A stretch of 60,112 bases of DNA from Pectobacterium brasiliense (GCF_013449685.1 NZ_JACDSF010000043.1:1-60112); one strand, 5' to 3'; positions 29,520-40,007 are shown, counted from the stretch's first letter. Notes: generated from the sequence alone by a model not told the origin. Translations and numbers: made by a program.

Positions 29520-30347
29520 TTACGCCACGCCGTTTTTCTGGAACCACGCCAGCATACGCTGCCAGCCGTCTTGTGCGGACTCTTCATGATAGCTGGGGCG
29601 GTAATCGGCATGGAAAGCATGCCCGGCATCGGGGTAGACGATGATATCTGCCTCGGCGTTGGCGGCACGCAGCGCCTTCCGCATGATATCCACTTGTTCT
29701 AGCGGAATACTCCCGTCTTTCGCGCCGTATAACCCCAGTACAGGCGCTTCCAATGCCGTTGCGATATCGACCGGATGTTTGGGGTTATTCAGCGTTTTCT
29801 CACCGGTAAATTTGCCGTACCAGGCAACGGCTGCTTTGAGCTGCGGATTATGCGCGGCGTAGAGCCAGGTGATGCGTCCGCCCCAACAGAAACCCGTTAT
29901 CGCCAGCTTACTGGCATCGCCGCCCTGTTTAATCGCCCAGTTGGCCGTGTGATCGAGATCGGACAGCACCTGCGTGTCGCGCACTTTATACACCAGTTCG
30001 GTCAGGATGTGCTGAATGTTGTTATAGTGGCTGGGGTCGCCCTGACGAAAATACAGCTCTGGCGCAATGGCCATATAGCCTTGTTTGGCCAGCCTGCGGC
30101 AAACGTCTTGAATGTATTGATGAACGCCGAAAATCTCCTGCACCACCAGAATGATAGGGAGCGGCTTGTCATGGGTCGCCGGTCTGGCGATATACGCAGG
30201 CAACTGCTCACCCTGAGAAGAAATCGTGGTTTCACTGGCAATGATACCGACAGAATCCGTCGTAATGATGGAGGAGGTCTGCGGTTCTACCGCCGGGGAT
30301 AGCCCCTGAGGAAGATGTTTGAAGGTCGTCTGTTCATCAGTCTTCAT
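29520..30347 (-). CDS. ysgA: dienelactone hydrolase family protein YsgA
   Basis: A 275-residue alpha/beta hydrolase. The start chosen is ATG 30347 (MKTDEQTTFKHLPQ), preceded by AGGAGA; a 34-residue longer frame has no support. The nucleophile elbow is ITGFCWGGR with cysteine as in dienelactone hydrolases, the aspartate is in LYGAKDGSIP and the histidine in YPDAGHAFHAD. The natural substrate is unknown. In E. coli the same gene lies between metE and udp, as here apart from the chemoreceptor pair. Confidence 0.93.
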   Translation of the reverse strand: MKTDEQTTFKHLPQGLSPAVEPQTSSIITTDSVGIIASETTISSQGEQLPAYIARPATHDKPLPIILVVQEIFGVHQYIQDVCRRLAKQGYMAIAPELYFRQGDPSHYNNIQHILTELVYKVRDTQVLSDLDHTANWAIKQGGDASKLAITGFCWGGRITWLYAAHNPQLKAAVAWYGKFTGEKTLNNPKHPVDIATALEAPVLGLYGAKDGSIPLEQVDIMRKALRAANAEADIIVYPDAGHAFHADYRPSYHEESAQDGWQRMLAWFQKNGVA

Positions 30348-30484
30348 TACGCGCTCTCCTGTTATCGGCCGGTTTTCATGTGAAAGAGGGATCTCAGAAT
30401 ATCCATCATAAATCCTATCAATGATTAAAGAATCTACACTAGAAGACAATTAATCGGCAAAAATGAATTCCCCACCCGATAAAT

Positions 30485-30500
30485 AGTGATTTAAGTCACA
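30485..30500 (+). promoter_or_regulatory. CRP site 1 upstream of udp
   Basis: AGTGA-TTTAAG-TCACA, 9 of 10 matches to TGTGA-N6-TCACA, within AAAT...TTT flanks that also fit. Its centre is 52 bp from the second site, the spacing of CytR-regulated promoters. Confidence 0.8.
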
Positions 30501-30536
30501 TTTTTTATGTATGTTGATGTTTGTTTCTTTTTCATC

Positions 30537-30552
30537 GGTGACTTTAATCACT
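30537..30552 (+). promoter_or_regulatory. CRP site 2 upstream of udp
   Basis: GGTGA-CTTTAA-TCACT, 8 of 10 matches to the CRP consensus. A -10-like TAGAGT lies at 30574-30579, so transcription would start near 30586, placing this site at about -41.5, a class II position, and site 1 at about -93.5. Confidence 0.75.
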
Positions 30553-30669
30553 TAAAAAAACGTCATGATGCGCTAGAGTCTTCTTATTGAACGGATGCCT
30601 ACAGACTGCGCTTATGGGGTGTCCAGCACGATTTCTCTGAATACCCAACTGATTGCCCGGGAGGCAGTT

Positions 30670-31440
30670 ATGTCTACATCTGATGTGTTCCATCTTGGTC
30701 TGGTCAAGAACGATTTACAGGGCGCGACGCTGGCTATCGTCCCCGGCGATCCTGAGCGTGTTGAAAAAATTGCTCGCCTGATGGATAACCCGGTACATCT
30801 GGCATCACACCGTGAATTTACGTCCTGGCGTGCGGAGCTGGACGGCAAGGCAGTGATTGTTTGCTCGACCGGTATCGGTGGCCCGTCAACGTCAATCGCG
30901 GTCGAAGAATTGGCACAGCTCGGCATCCGTACTTTCCTGCGCGTCGGTACGACGGGGGCGATTCAGTCCGGTATTAATGTCGGCGATGTGCTAGTAACCA
31001 CGGCAGCCGTTCGCCTTGATGGGGCGAGCCTGCACTTCGCGCCGATGGAATTTCCGGCCGTTGCTGATTTCGGCTGTACCACCGCGCTGGTGGAAGCGGC
31101 GAAGGCATCGGGGGCGGCGTTGCATGTGGGCATCACCGCATCTTCCGATACGTTCTACCCAGGTCAGGAACGCTATGACACCTTCTCTGGACGCGTTGTC
31201 CGTCGCTTCCGCGGTTCGATGGAAGAATGGCAGAGCATGGGCGTGCTGAACTATGAAATGGAATCCGCCACGCTGCTGACGATGTGCGCCAGCCAAGGGT
31301 TAAAAGCGGGTATGATCGCGGGCGTGATCGTGAACCGTACCCAGCAGGAAATCCCAGATGCGGCGACCATGAAGCTGGCCGAAACCACCGTCATCACGGT
31401 GTTGCTGGACGCGACTCGTCGTTTGTTAGCCGCTGAATAA
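30670..31440 (+). CDS. udp: uridine phosphorylase
   Basis: A 256-residue enzyme that splits uridine with phosphate into uracil and ribose-1-phosphate in pyrimidine salvage. The start is ATG 30670 ([19 protein letters not shown]), preceded by GGGAGG; an upstream 25-residue extension lies within the leader. Motifs include [38 protein letters not shown] and [12 protein letters not shown]. The length is close to E. coli Udp (253). The upstream region has two CRP sites with CytR-type spacing. Confidence 0.97.
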   Translation: MSTSDVFHLGLVKNDLQGATLAIVPGDPERVEKIARLMDNPVHLASHREFTSWRAELDGKAVIVCSTGIGGPSTSIAVEELAQLGIRTFLRVGTTGAIQSGINVGDVLVTTAAVRLDGASLHFAPMEFPAVADFGCTTALVEAAKASGAALHVGITASSDTFYPGQERYDTFSGRVVRRFRGSMEEWQSMGVLNYEMESATLLTMCASQGLKAGMIAGVIVNRTQQEIPDAATMKLAETTVITVLLDATRRLLAAE

Positions 31441-31497
31441 GCACAAAAATTGATGTTATTTTGGGCTGGTCATCGTCGATGCCAGCCCGTATCCTGA

Positions 31498-31624
<127 letters not shown>

Positions 31625-31676
31625 GACTAAATAATTCAAGTTGCCTTGCTCGCCTTTCAACCTCGCAAGGAGATGT

Positions 31677-32465
31677 ATGACCGAACCAACGTTGCTTCAT
31701 CCCTCTTTATTACCGCTGGACGGTGGAATCAACTTCCGCGATTTAGGCGGTAACCGCGCTGCTGATGGGCGGCTTATCCGACACGGTAAACTTTTTCGCT
31801 CCGGCTCGCTGGATCTGCTGAGTCAGGCTGATTGTGAACATCTTGCTGGCGTGCCGATTGCTCACGTGGTGGATTATCGGGATGCCGATGAAATTGTGCA
31901 GAAGCCCGATGTCTTGTGGACGGGGGCTAATTATCACGCTTACCCAGCCAACCCATTGCGCCATGAAGTGACGGCTAATCTGGATTCATTGGGATCCGAT
32001 GTGCTGGCAGCCTTTGATTCCCGCGCATTCATGTTGGAGCTTTACCGCCGTCTGCCTTTCAATAACTCGGCCTATAAACAGTTGGTATCGCTGCTATTAC
32101 GGCCGGATGAGGGCGGGCTGGTACAGCACTGCGCTGTCGGTAAAGATCGCACCGGTATCGGTTCGGCACTGGTGATGTTTGCGCTGGGGGCAGATGAGCA
32201 GACGGTGATGGAAGATTACCTGCTCACCGAGACGACGCTGACGCCCTTTCGCCAGCAGCTACTGACACACCTGTCGGCAACGCTGAATGAGAAAGCGCTG
32301 GGACAGTTCGCTTATGTGCTGTCGGTACAGGAAGAGTTCATCGTGACGGCGTTGCAGGCTATCTACGAACGACACGGTTCCATCGATAGCTGGCTTGAAG
32401 TGGAATACGGTCTGGATAATCGTGCGCGGAACTATTTGCAGGATAAATATCTGATTGCAGGATAA
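31677..32465 (+). CDS. tyrosine phosphatase family protein
   Basis: A 262-residue protein of the bacterial tyrosine/serine phosphatase family. The P-loop is HCAVGKDRTGIGSA near residue 154 (C-x5-R), and the N-terminal INFRDLGGNRAADGRLIRHGKLFRSGSLDLLSQAD segment is typical of this family (often annotated Y_phosphatase3). Substrate unknown; relatives act on phosphotyrosine or phosphoinositides. The start ATG 31677 is preceded by AAGGAG. It follows an ERIC element and appears monocistronic. Confidence 0.88.
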   Translation: MTEPTLLHPSLLPLDGGINFRDLGGNRAADGRLIRHGKLFRSGSLDLLSQADCEHLAGVPIAHVVDYRDADEIVQKPDVLWTGANYHAYPANPLRHEVTANLDSLGSDVLAAFDSRAFMLELYRRLPFNNSAYKQLVSLLLRPDEGGLVQHCAVGKDRTGIGSALVMFALGADEQTVMEDYLLTETTLTPFRQQLLTHLSATLNEKALGQFAYVLSVQEEFIVTALQAIYERHGSIDSWLEVEYGLDNRARNYLQDKYLIAG

Positions 32466-32557
32466 TTACCTGTTTTAATTGACAATAATGCGTTTTTCGA
32501 ATCCGTTATTATGGTCATAATTAGCTCTCTTATCGGTTAATTTTACTCCGTCTAACC

Positions 32558-32586
32558 AACGCCCGATGAATTTCATCAGGCGTTTT
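32558..32586 (+). terminator. hairpin with T tract ahead of hscC
   Basis: AACGCC-C-GATGAA pairs with TTCATC-A-GGCGTT, followed by TTTT, within 32558-32586. It can end the phosphatase transcript. It also lies only 25 bp upstream of the hscC start, downstream of promoter-like AT-rich sequence (TTGACA at 32479, TATTAT at 32507, CATAAT at 32516), so it might act as an attenuator for hscC. Confidence 0.75.
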
Positions 32587-32610
32587 GTGTTTATTAAATC
32601 AGGGAGGAAT

Positions 32611-34308
32611 ATGTCTCATATCATAGGGATTGATTTAGGCACGACAAACAGTCTGGTTTCATTCTGGGATGGTGAGAAAGCCGTACTGATTCCCAATGCA
32701 CACGGTGATTACCTCACTCCTTCAGTTATCGGCCTTGATGATAACGGCGATCTGTTGGTAGGGCGTGTTGCCAAAGAACGCTTGATTACTCACCCACTTA
32801 AAACCGCAGCGTTGTTCAAACGCTACATGGGGACGAAAAAGGCCTACTCGCTCGGCGATGTACAGACCTACCAGCCTGAAGAACTATCTTCTTTTCTGCT
32901 ACGCGTGCTGAAAGCCGATGCTGAGGCATTTCTTGGTGCGCCCGTGACAGAAGCGGTCATCAGCGTGCCTGCTTACTTTAATGACAAACAACGCAAAGCA
33001 ACGCAGATTGCAGGGCAGCTAGCTGGCCTCAAGGTTGAACGTTTGGTGAATGAGCCGACGGCCGCTGCGTTAAGTTACGGGTTGCACATCAATGCACCAG
33101 AAAACCGTTTTTTAGTATTCGATCTGGGCGGTGGCACCTTCGATGTGTCGGTCCTGACGCTATTTGACGGCATTATGGAAGTGAACGCCACAGCAGGGCA
33201 CAACACACTAGGGGGCGAAGATTTTGTCGATACGTTGGTAAAAGCGTTTCTGAATACGCATGCGCTGACGTCGCTCGACTTGTCAGAAATGAGTCGCCTG
33301 CGCCAGCATATCGAAGGAATGAAACGGGAATTGACGCTGCAACATGAGGCGTCGATAGCGCCAGAGTTCGGTGGCGTAGCGTATCCATGGCGCCTCACCC
33401 GCGATGATTTTGAATCACTTTGCACTCCTTTAATTGATGCGTTACGCCAGCCTATCGAACGGGCATTGAATGACGCGGCTATTACCCCGCGTGATTTGAA
33501 TTGCGTCATTCTGGTCGGGGGTGCTAGCCGTATGCCCGTGGTGAGAAGCCTGGCTGCCAAACTATTTGGTCAGTACCCGATCGCGACGCTAAATCCTGAT
33601 GAAATCGTGGCGTTGGGTGCTGCCGTGCAGGCTGGGCTCAAGGCGCGTAGCCAAGGGCTAGCGGAGGTCGTGCTGACTGACGTCTGCCCGTTTACCCTAG
33701 GGCTAGAAACGGCACGCCGCTTGCCGAATGGACATCTGGAGAGCGGTTATTATACGCCGATCATTGATCGTAATACGGTTGTCCCCGTGAGCCGGGAAAA
33801 GGTGTTCAGCACCTGTCATGAAGGGCAAACCAACATGCTGCTGCAAATCTATCAGGGGGAAAGTCGCCTGACGCGTAATAACGTCAAATTGGGTGAGCTG
33901 GAAATTGATTTTCCGCCCACACCGGAAGATGAACCCATTGTGCGTGTGCGTTATACCTACGATATCAACGGCATTTTGGAAGTGCAGGCGACAGACCTCC
34001 ATGAGGGTAACAGTAAATCAACGGTTATCCGCAATGATAGCTGTGATTTGTCGGACGCTGAGATACAGGCGCGCTTACAGCAGTTGGCAGAGATAAAAAT
34101 ACACCCGCGTGAGCGTATGGAGAGTCGATTGTTACTGGCACGCGGTGAGCGTTTATATGAGCAATTAATGGGAGACGCTCGAGAACGTATTGCGCATGAA
34201 TTGCAAGTTTTTGAAGATGCATTGGAAACGCAGGATACATTACATATTCGTCGGGTAACAAAAGAAATACAGAGCGTATTTGATGAGATGGAGCCTCATT
34301 CGTTATGA
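32611..34308 (+). CDS. hscC: Hsp70-class chaperone HscC
   Basis: A 565-residue DnaK homologue. The start ATG 32611 (MSHIIGIDLGTTNSLVSFWDG) has AGGGAGG upstream. The ATPase domain shows IGIDLGTTNS, VPAYFNDKQRKATQIAGQLAGL, FDLGGGTFDVSVL and LVGGASRMPVV; the substrate-binding domain (about 370-500) follows and the lid is short, as in HscC (E. coli 556 residues). HscC is a specialised Hsp70 that works with small J-domain partners, and a J-domain gene follows directly with ATGA overlap. Clients are poorly known. Confidence 0.93.
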   Translation: MSHIIGIDLGTTNSLVSFWDGEKAVLIPNAHGDYLTPSVIGLDDNGDLLVGRVAKERLITHPLKTAALFKRYMGTKKAYSLGDVQTYQPEELSSFLLRVLKADAEAFLGAPVTEAVISVPAYFNDKQRKATQIAGQLAGLKVERLVNEPTAAALSYGLHINAPENRFLVFDLGGGTFDVSVLTLFDGIMEVNATAGHNTLGGEDFVDTLVKAFLNTHALTSLDLSEMSRLRQHIEGMKRELTLQHEASIAPEFGGVAYPWRLTRDDFESLCTPLIDALRQPIERALNDAAITPRDLNCVILVGGASRMPVVRSLAAKLFGQYPIATLNPDEIVALGAAVQAGLKARSQGLAEVVLTDVCPFTLGLETARRLPNGHLESGYYTPIIDRNTVVPVSREKVFSTCHEGQTNMLLQIYQGESRLTRNNVKLGELEIDFPPTPEDEPIVRVRYTYDINGILEVQATDLHEGNSKSTVIRNDSCDLSDAEIQARLQQLAEIKIHPRERMESRLLLARGERLYEQLMGDARERIAHELQVFEDALETQDTLHIRRVTKEIQSVFDEMEPHSL

Positions 34309-36356
34309 AAACGTCATGTTGGGTATTTTTGGGGATCGAGAAAACTATCGACCAAATGGCAATTCGGCGTGCATATGCGCGTTTGTTGCGAAGACATAAT
34401 CCAGAGGATGATCCCGAGGCATTTAAAGCGCTCCGCGCTGCGTACGAAGAAGCGCTCTTGCAGGCCCGCTATCTGGTGGCTAAAGGGGATGCCGAGCAGC
34501 AGGAAAACCCTGCGTCAGAGGCAGAAGCAGAGGCTGAGAAGATGAGCAATCCTGCGGCTAACACGGCGAATGGTGACATTGCTGTAATGCAGGATACGGC
34601 GCAGCAAATTGAAGCGATAAAGCAGCGCGTGGCGGCAATCTATGCGGATTTTCAGTGTCGTATCGACGATGAGGTGTGGCGTGACGTGCTATCAACATCG
34701 GTACTCGATCGTCTTGAAATCAAACAGCCTGTTTCACTGTGGCTGTTTGGTTTTTTAGGCCACTGTGCTTTCTTGCCAGATGCGGTGAAGCAATGCTTAT
34801 TGGAGACGTTTGACTGGGAACACAACTTGCTGTTGCTCAGGCGACACTATTCGTCACAGCAGGTGGAGGATGTGCTGGAATGGCTGAATGACGAAAATGT
34901 CTGGCATATCCCAGTGCGGAGGTTGCGCTTTCCTTCTGGTATAACTGGCGAAGACGTAGACCGCTATTTTTACGACCGGGAACAACTGGTTCGCATTGTT
35001 TACCAACATGATAATGCCGCATTTGATCGGCAACTAGCGCAGATGCTCTCGCGAGAGATCTGCGATCCAGAGCTGCTCTGTTGGGCTATCGCCCACTACC
35101 ATCGCCTTGGTGATTTTTCCCCCGCTCGTGAATGCTGTCGTCAGTTAATTGCAATGGTGCCGGAGCAAATAGACGGTTACCTGCGATTAGCGCAGATCGA
35201 GCTGCATGACCGACAGTATCTACGTGCTGCCGATGCGTTTAATCAGGTGCTGGAGATGCAAAGCGACCATGCCGTGGCGTTGAAGGGATTGGCTGGCTGT
35301 TTTCTGGCTCAAGGGCTGTCGTTTGAGGCTCGAGAGTTGTATCGCTATGTCTGCACCTTGTTGCCGTATGACATAGAAGCGCAGATTCAAGTAATCAAAA
35401 TTAATGCGCAGACGATTGCGGATGACTTCACGACGATTAAGCCGAAGCGTTACAGCATGGAATACTGTGAAGAAGTCGCAGAATGCTACCTGCAAAATGG
35501 TGCTTATACACTGAGTATTGATTTTATCCACCATCTGATGGCTCGAGCAGAATACAACGCTACGTCACCCTGGCGCTTTATTAGGGGGAGTATTTTTGAG
35601 GTCATCTACCGCTCACTTTTCGTCAAGCATGGTGATTTCAGCCAGCGTCATCTTTCCTCGACACTTTATATGACGCTTGGTGATGCCTATTATCGGTTGA
35701 AGCAATATGAGGACGCGCGGCAGGCCTATACATGGGCGATGGAAGAGGCGCAGCGGCAAGGAGAAAATGGCTACGATGCGCGGATTCGCTTAGCACGAAC
35801 CCTGTACGAAATGGAGACGTATAAGGACATGATCCCGCTATTGGAAAATGTATTGAGCTATCATCAGGACAATTCTGAAGTCTGGTTTATGCTCTCGGAG
35901 GCCTTCCGTTTTACTGATGAGCCTGATGAGGCATTGGAGTGTGTGAATAAAGCTATCGCGCTGGATGCATCACATTGGGTGTATTTTTCCGCCCGTTCGA
36001 TAATGTTGCTTTATACCTTTCATCGTTACCATGAAGCGTTACCGGATCTGGATTTTGCGGTGAGGTGCAAACCGTCCGATGATGGACTCTGGCATCGTCG
36101 CGGCATATGTCTAAGTCGCTTAGGGAGACACCGTGAAGCGATAGACTGTTTTGACGAAGCGATCGAGTGGGGCACTCGGCGGTCGATTACCGCACTGGAG
36201 TTGTTGAAATCTGCCTGTGAATTAGGCTTGTATGATAAGGCTCAGCGTGGCGCGAAGTTATACCAGGAATACGGCGGCGATATGGATGAGATCGGCGAAT
36301 GGTTAATGAAGCTGGAGCGGATAGCGCCGGGGCGGCAGGGAGTAGATAACGCATGA
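34305..36356 (+). CDS. J-domain protein with TPR repeats, HscC partner (DjlB/DjlC type)
   Basis: A 683-residue protein. The N-terminal 55 residues resemble the degenerate J-domains of E. coli DjlB and DjlC: CWVFLGIEKTIDQMAIRRAYARLLRRHNPEDDPEAFKALRAAYEEA. The canonical HPD is replaced by HNPED. A low-complexity acidic linker (about 65-95) leads to a helical body with TPR-like repeats at about 245-345 and 450-660 (for example AVALKGLAGCFLAQGLSFEARELYRY and HRRGICLSRLGRHREAIDCFDEAIEWG). It overlaps both neighbours by 4 bp. It probably recruits HscC to clients recognised by the TPR body. Confidence 0.8.
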   Translation: MKTSCWVFLGIEKTIDQMAIRRAYARLLRRHNPEDDPEAFKALRAAYEEALLQARYLVAKGDAEQQENPASEAEAEAEKMSNPAANTANGDIAVMQDTAQQIEAIKQRVAAIYADFQCRIDDEVWRDVLSTSVLDRLEIKQPVSLWLFGFLGHCAFLPDAVKQCLLETFDWEHNLLLLRRHYSSQQVEDVLEWLNDENVWHIPVRRLRFPSGITGEDVDRYFYDREQLVRIVYQHDNAAFDRQLAQMLSREICDPELLCWAIAHYHRLGDFSPARECCRQLIAMVPEQIDGYLRLAQIELHDRQYLRAADAFNQVLEMQSDHAVALKGLAGCFLAQGLSFEARELYRYVCTLLPYDIEAQIQVIKINAQTIADDFTTIKPKRYSMEYCEEVAECYLQNGAYTLSIDFIHHLMARAEYNATSPWRFIRGSIFEVIYRSLFVKHGDFSQRHLSSTLYMTLGDAYYRLKQYEDARQAYTWAMEEAQRQGENGYDARIRLARTLYEMETYKDMIPLLENVLSYHQDNSEVWFMLSEAFRFTDEPDEALECVNKAIALDASHWVYFSARSIMLLYTFHRYHEALPDLDFAVRCKPSDDGLWHRRGICLSRLGRHREAIDCFDEAIEWGTRRSITALELLKSACELGLYDKAQRGAKLYQEYGGDMDEIGEWLMKLERIAPGRQGVDNA

Positions 36357-37051
36357 CCGTGGAAAATCAGGAAAATACGCAGCCTTTATCCAAAACTCAG
36401 CTATGGGGGCTGGCGCTGTCAGCCATTCTGACGGAAATGAATCGCGATCGCCATGATGTGCTGGATGGCGGGGGTGATAAACAGGAAGCGCTGAGGGCGA
36501 TCCGCCATATTCTGAAACGGGATTGGGGCATTGAAACTCGCGAAGCGCTGCTGCGCCAGATCCATCGCCTGCTCAATGGTCACGGACACGGGCCTGGTTA
36601 CCGCCGTCTACAGCATAGGCTGTCTGCGATGTCTGAAGCGGAGATGGATGCGTATATCCAGCGCCATCAACATGATGAAGAACATCACAGTGAATTACTG
36701 ATCGTGAGGCTCAATCGGTTTGCGTTGGATCGTACCGGGATTGATGCCTGGGACGAAGGGCGTAGCGTCAACCTGTGCCGCTGGGGGATGGCGGTGGGTA
36801 TGGTGGGCGAAGAGGAAGGTTGGGATATGATCATGTCTATGGCGCGGGATGCGCAACAGAAATATGACAGTTGGTATCATTTTGCCATTAGCTACGTGGT
36901 TGGGCGGCAATATTGGCGCTCGCTGGCGACGGAAGATTTTGTTAACGATCAGATGGATATTCTGCGTCGTTTAACCGGTAATCCTGAAAGTCCATGGAAC
37001 ACGCTGGACTGGCATTTACCGTTAGATGGCGTCACGACGGTTATCTTTTAA
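36353..37051 (+). CDS. DUF1266 domain protein (YbeR/YbeU-like)
   Basis: A 232-residue protein. LWGLALSAILTEMNRDRHDVLDGG near the N-terminus and the C-terminal run FALDRTGIDAWDEGRSVNLCRWGMAVGMVGEEEGWDMIM...YVVGRQYW are the signature of DUF1266, found in E. coli YbeR and YbeU beside hscC and djlB/djlC. No catalytic motif could be named. The ATGA overlap with the J-domain gene makes it the third gene of a chaperone operon, so a role as client or adaptor is an inference. Confidence 0.8.
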   Translation: MTVENQENTQPLSKTQLWGLALSAILTEMNRDRHDVLDGGGDKQEALRAIRHILKRDWGIETREALLRQIHRLLNGHGHGPGYRRLQHRLSAMSEAEMDAYIQRHQHDEEHHSELLIVRLNRFALDRTGIDAWDEGRSVNLCRWGMAVGMVGEEEGWDMIMSMARDAQQKYDSWYHFAISYVVGRQYWRSLATEDFVNDQMDILRRLTGNPESPWNTLDWHLPLDGVTTVIF

Positions 37052-37062
37052 CCCATGTAAAG

Positions 37063-37086
37063 GAAGCCTCTCTGTTGAGAGGCTTC
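37063..37086. terminator. hairpin between convergent DUF1266 gene and ppc
   Basis: GAAGCCTCTC (37063-37072) pairs perfectly with GAGAGGCTTC (37077-37086), loop TGTT. It lacks a T tract on the plus strand, so it may only be a weak or factor-dependent terminator. Confidence 0.5.
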
Positions 37087-37125
37087 GTGAGTGAGTTAGT
37101 TTGGCGTATTAACGTGTTGTCGCAA

Positions 37126-39765
37126 TTAACCCGTATTACGCATACCTGCCGCGACACCGGCGATCGTCACCATCAGCGCTAGCTCCAGATCGGCATCTGG
37201 TTTTTCCTGCTGACGTGAACGATGCAGCAACTCGGCCTGCAATACGTTCAGAGGATCGGTATAGACGTTACGTAATGCGATCGACTCGGCGATCCACGGC
37301 AGATCCGCCATCAGGTGATCGTCGTTGGAGATCGCCAGCACGACATTGATATCGGCGGCCAGCTGATCGCGCAGCTGTTTCCCTAACGGCCACAGCTTCT
37401 CTTCTACCAGACGCTGATCGTAATACTCCGCCAGCCACAGGTCGGCTTTGGCGAACACCATCTCCAGCATACCGATACGCGTCGAGAAGAACGGCCAGTC
37501 GCGACACATGGCTTCCAGCTGTTCCTGCTTGCCGTCATCCACCACTTTCTGCAACGCGGCACCTGCACCCAGCCACGCTGGCAGCATCAGACGGTTCTGC
37601 GTCCAGGCGAAAATCCACGGGATAGCACGCAGGCTTTCCACACCGCCGTTCGGACGACGCTTGGCCGGACGTGAACCCAGCGGCAGTTTACCCAGCTCCA
37701 GCTCCGGCGTAGCAGCGCGGAAGTAAGGAACGAAATCTGGGTTCTCACGCACGTAGCCACGATACATATCGCAGGACACGCGGGACAACTCATCCATCAC
37801 CTCGTGCCATTCCTGTTTTGGTTCCGGCGGCGGCAGCAGGTTTGCTTCCAGAATCGCACCGGTATACAGCGCCAGACTGCTGATGGTGACTTCCGGCAGG
37901 CCGTATTTAAAGCGGATCATCTCGCCTTGTTCCGTCACGCGCAGGCCACCTTTCAGGCTACCCGGCGGTTGTGACAACAGCGCAGCATGAGCCGGTGCGC
38001 CACCGCGACCGATGGAACCGCCGCGTCCGTGGAACAGCGTCAGTGCGATACCCGCTTTCTCACAGGTTTTGATCAGCGCGTCCTGTGCACGATATTGCGC
38101 CCAGGATGCGGCCATCACGCCCGCGTCTTTCGCAGAGTCGGAATAGCCGATCATGACCATCTGCTTGCCCTGAATAAAGCCGCGATACCAGTCGATACTC
38201 AGCAACTGCGTCATGACATCATCGGCGTTGTTCAGGTCGTCCAGCGTTTCAAACAGCGGTGCGACCGGCAAGGCAAATGGGCAGCCCGCTTCTTTGAGCA
38301 GCAGTTGAACGGCCAGCACGTCGGAAGGCGTGCGCGCCATTGAAATAACGTAAGCAGCAATAGAACCCTGTGGCGCTTTGGCGATAACCCGACAGGTATC
38401 CAGCACTTCTTTGGTATCCGCACTCGGCTCCCAGTAGCGCGGCAGGAGCGGGCGCTTGGAACTCAGTTCACGGATCAGGAAGGCTTGCTTATCGGACTCT
38501 GACCAGCTTTCGTAGTCACCCAGACCCAGATAGCGGGTAATTTCGGCCAGCGCTTCGGTGTGGCGGGTGCTTTCCTGACGGACATCGATACGTACCAAAG
38601 GCACGCCGAAGCAGCGCACGCGACGCAGCGTATCCAGCAGGCGACCATCGGCGATGATGCCCATGCCGCAGGTTTTCAGCGATTGGTAGCAGGCGTGGAG
38701 CGGTTCCCAAAGCTGTTCGTTGGTAACCAGCAGATCTTTAGGAGGCAGACGCTCTTCACCCGTCAGACGGGCTTCCAGATAGCTCAGCGTACTGCTCAAC
38801 TGCGAACGCAGCGACTTCATGATGGCGCGGTACGGTTCCTGTACCTCGCTGCCGCCGGCCAGCTCCAGCAACTCCGGCGTACATTCGGACATCGACAGCT
38901 CGGAAACCAGCACCTGAATATCACGCAGGAACAGATCGGCCGCTTTCCAACGGCTGAGTAACAGCACATGGCGAGTGACTTCCGCCGTGACGTTCGGGTT
39001 ACCGTCACGGTCGCCGCCCATCCAGGACGTAAAGCGCACCGGAACCGCATCAACGGGCAGACGGTAGCCAAAAGCCTGTTCCAGCTGTTCATCCAGCTCG
39101 CGTAAAAACGCAGGCACACCTTCCCACAGGCTGTTTTCCACCACGGCAAAGCCCCACTTGGCTTCATCTACCGGGGTAGGACGAATTTTACGGATTTCAT
39201 CGGTATGCCAGGACTGTGCGATCAGCTGGCGCAGGCGGCGCATGATCTGATTACGTTCATAATCAGCCAGATCGTTATGGTCGAGTTGCTTGAGGCAGGT
39301 ATTCACTTCCACCAGTTTGTGGATCAGCGTCCGGCGGGTAATTTCGGTCGGGTGCGCTGTCAGCACCAGCTCGATCGACAAGGACTCTACCGCGTCACGG
39401 ATATCGCGTTCGGTCAGATTTTTACTTTCTTTCAGGCGCTCAAAGGCGTTGGAAAGCTGTGCCGGGTTACTCGCGGCTTCACCGTGCGGTGAAATCGTAT
39501 GGTACTGCTCAGCGGTATTGGTCAGGTTAAGGAACTGGCTGAATGCACGAGCAACCGGCAACAGTTCATCGTTAGACAGGTTTTGCAGCGTGGTCAGCAG
39601 CTCCTGACGATGTTTTTCATTACCTGCGCGGGAAGACTTTGACAGCTTGCGGATTGTTTCGACTTTATCAAGGATGTTTTCACCCAGCGCTTCCTTGATG
39701 GTATCGCCGAGAAGCTTGCCGAGCATACTGACGTTACTGCGCATTGCGGAATATTGTTCGTTCAT
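37126..39765 (-). CDS. ppc: phosphoenolpyruvate carboxylase
   Basis: An 879-residue enzyme adding bicarbonate to phosphoenolpyruvate to give oxaloacetate, refilling the TCA cycle. The start was set at [16 protein letters not shown] (39765). Catalytic [12 protein letters not shown] (about 135-146), [40 protein letters not shown] and the C-terminal MRNTG, which belongs to the aspartate-binding end, are intact. In E. coli ppc is also next to argE-argCBH; here a sugar locus lies between. Confidence 0.98.
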   Translation of the reverse strand: MNEQYSAMRSNVSMLGKLLGDTIKEALGENILDKVETIRKLSKSSRAGNEKHRQELLTTLQNLSNDELLPVARAFSQFLNLTNTAEQYHTISPHGEAASNPAQLSNAFERLKESKNLTERDIRDAVESLSIELVLTAHPTEITRRTLIHKLVEVNTCLKQLDHNDLADYERNQIMRRLRQLIAQSWHTDEIRKIRPTPVDEAKWGFAVVENSLWEGVPAFLRELDEQLEQAFGYRLPVDAVPVRFTSWMGGDRDGNPNVTAEVTRHVLLLSRWKAADLFLRDIQVLVSELSMSECTPELLELAGGSEVQEPYRAIMKSLRSQLSSTLSYLEARLTGEERLPPKDLLVTNEQLWEPLHACYQSLKTCGMGIIADGRLLDTLRRVRCFGVPLVRIDVRQESTRHTEALAEITRYLGLGDYESWSESDKQAFLIRELSSKRPLLPRYWEPSADTKEVLDTCRVIAKAPQGSIAAYVISMARTPSDVLAVQLLLKEAGCPFALPVAPLFETLDDLNNADDVMTQLLSIDWYRGFIQGKQMVMIGYSDSAKDAGVMAASWAQYRAQDALIKTCEKAGIALTLFHGRGGSIGRGGAPAHAALLSQPPGSLKGGLRVTEQGEMIRFKYGLPEVTISSLALYTGAILEANLLPPPEPKQEWHEVMDELSRVSCDMYRGYVRENPDFVPYFRAATPELELGKLPLGSRPAKRRPNGGVESLRAIPWIFAWTQNRLMLPAWLGAGAALQKVVDDGKQEQLEAMCRDWPFFSTRIGMLEMVFAKADLWLAEYYDQRLVEEKLWPLGKQLRDQLAADINVVLAISNDDHLMADLPWIAESIALRNVYTDPLNVLQAELLHRSRQQEKPDADLELALMVTIAGVAAGMRNTG

Positions 39766-39978
39766 AGTTACCCTGACCATCCCTACCATTTTTGTAAGTT
39801 TATTTCACTTGACATATTTTGACGCACTGCCTCCATCTAGCCACGATAAGGCGGATTCGTCAATTGACGATTCTTTCTTCTCCTTATTCTTTGTACTTGC
39901 ATTGAGGCGGGCTTGGCAATTTGTGAAATTTAATTACAGGGGCGCGGATATTAGAAGGACTTATTAGCAGGGGAACGT

Positions 39979-40000
39979 CGCGGGGCGCAACGGCCCCGCG
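39979..40000 (-). terminator. GC-rich hairpin after the PTS gene
   Basis: CGCGGGGC (39979-39986) pairs with GCCCCGCG (39993-40000). It lies 8 bp past the stop of the PTS gene in its direction of transcription. There is no clear T tract after it, so termination efficiency is uncertain. Confidence 0.55.
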
Positions 40001-40007
40001 AGTGCGG

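Noticed and set aside
37063-37086. strong intrinsic terminator for the chaperone operon
   Set aside because: The stem is perfect but lacks a T tract, so it is listed only with low confidence.
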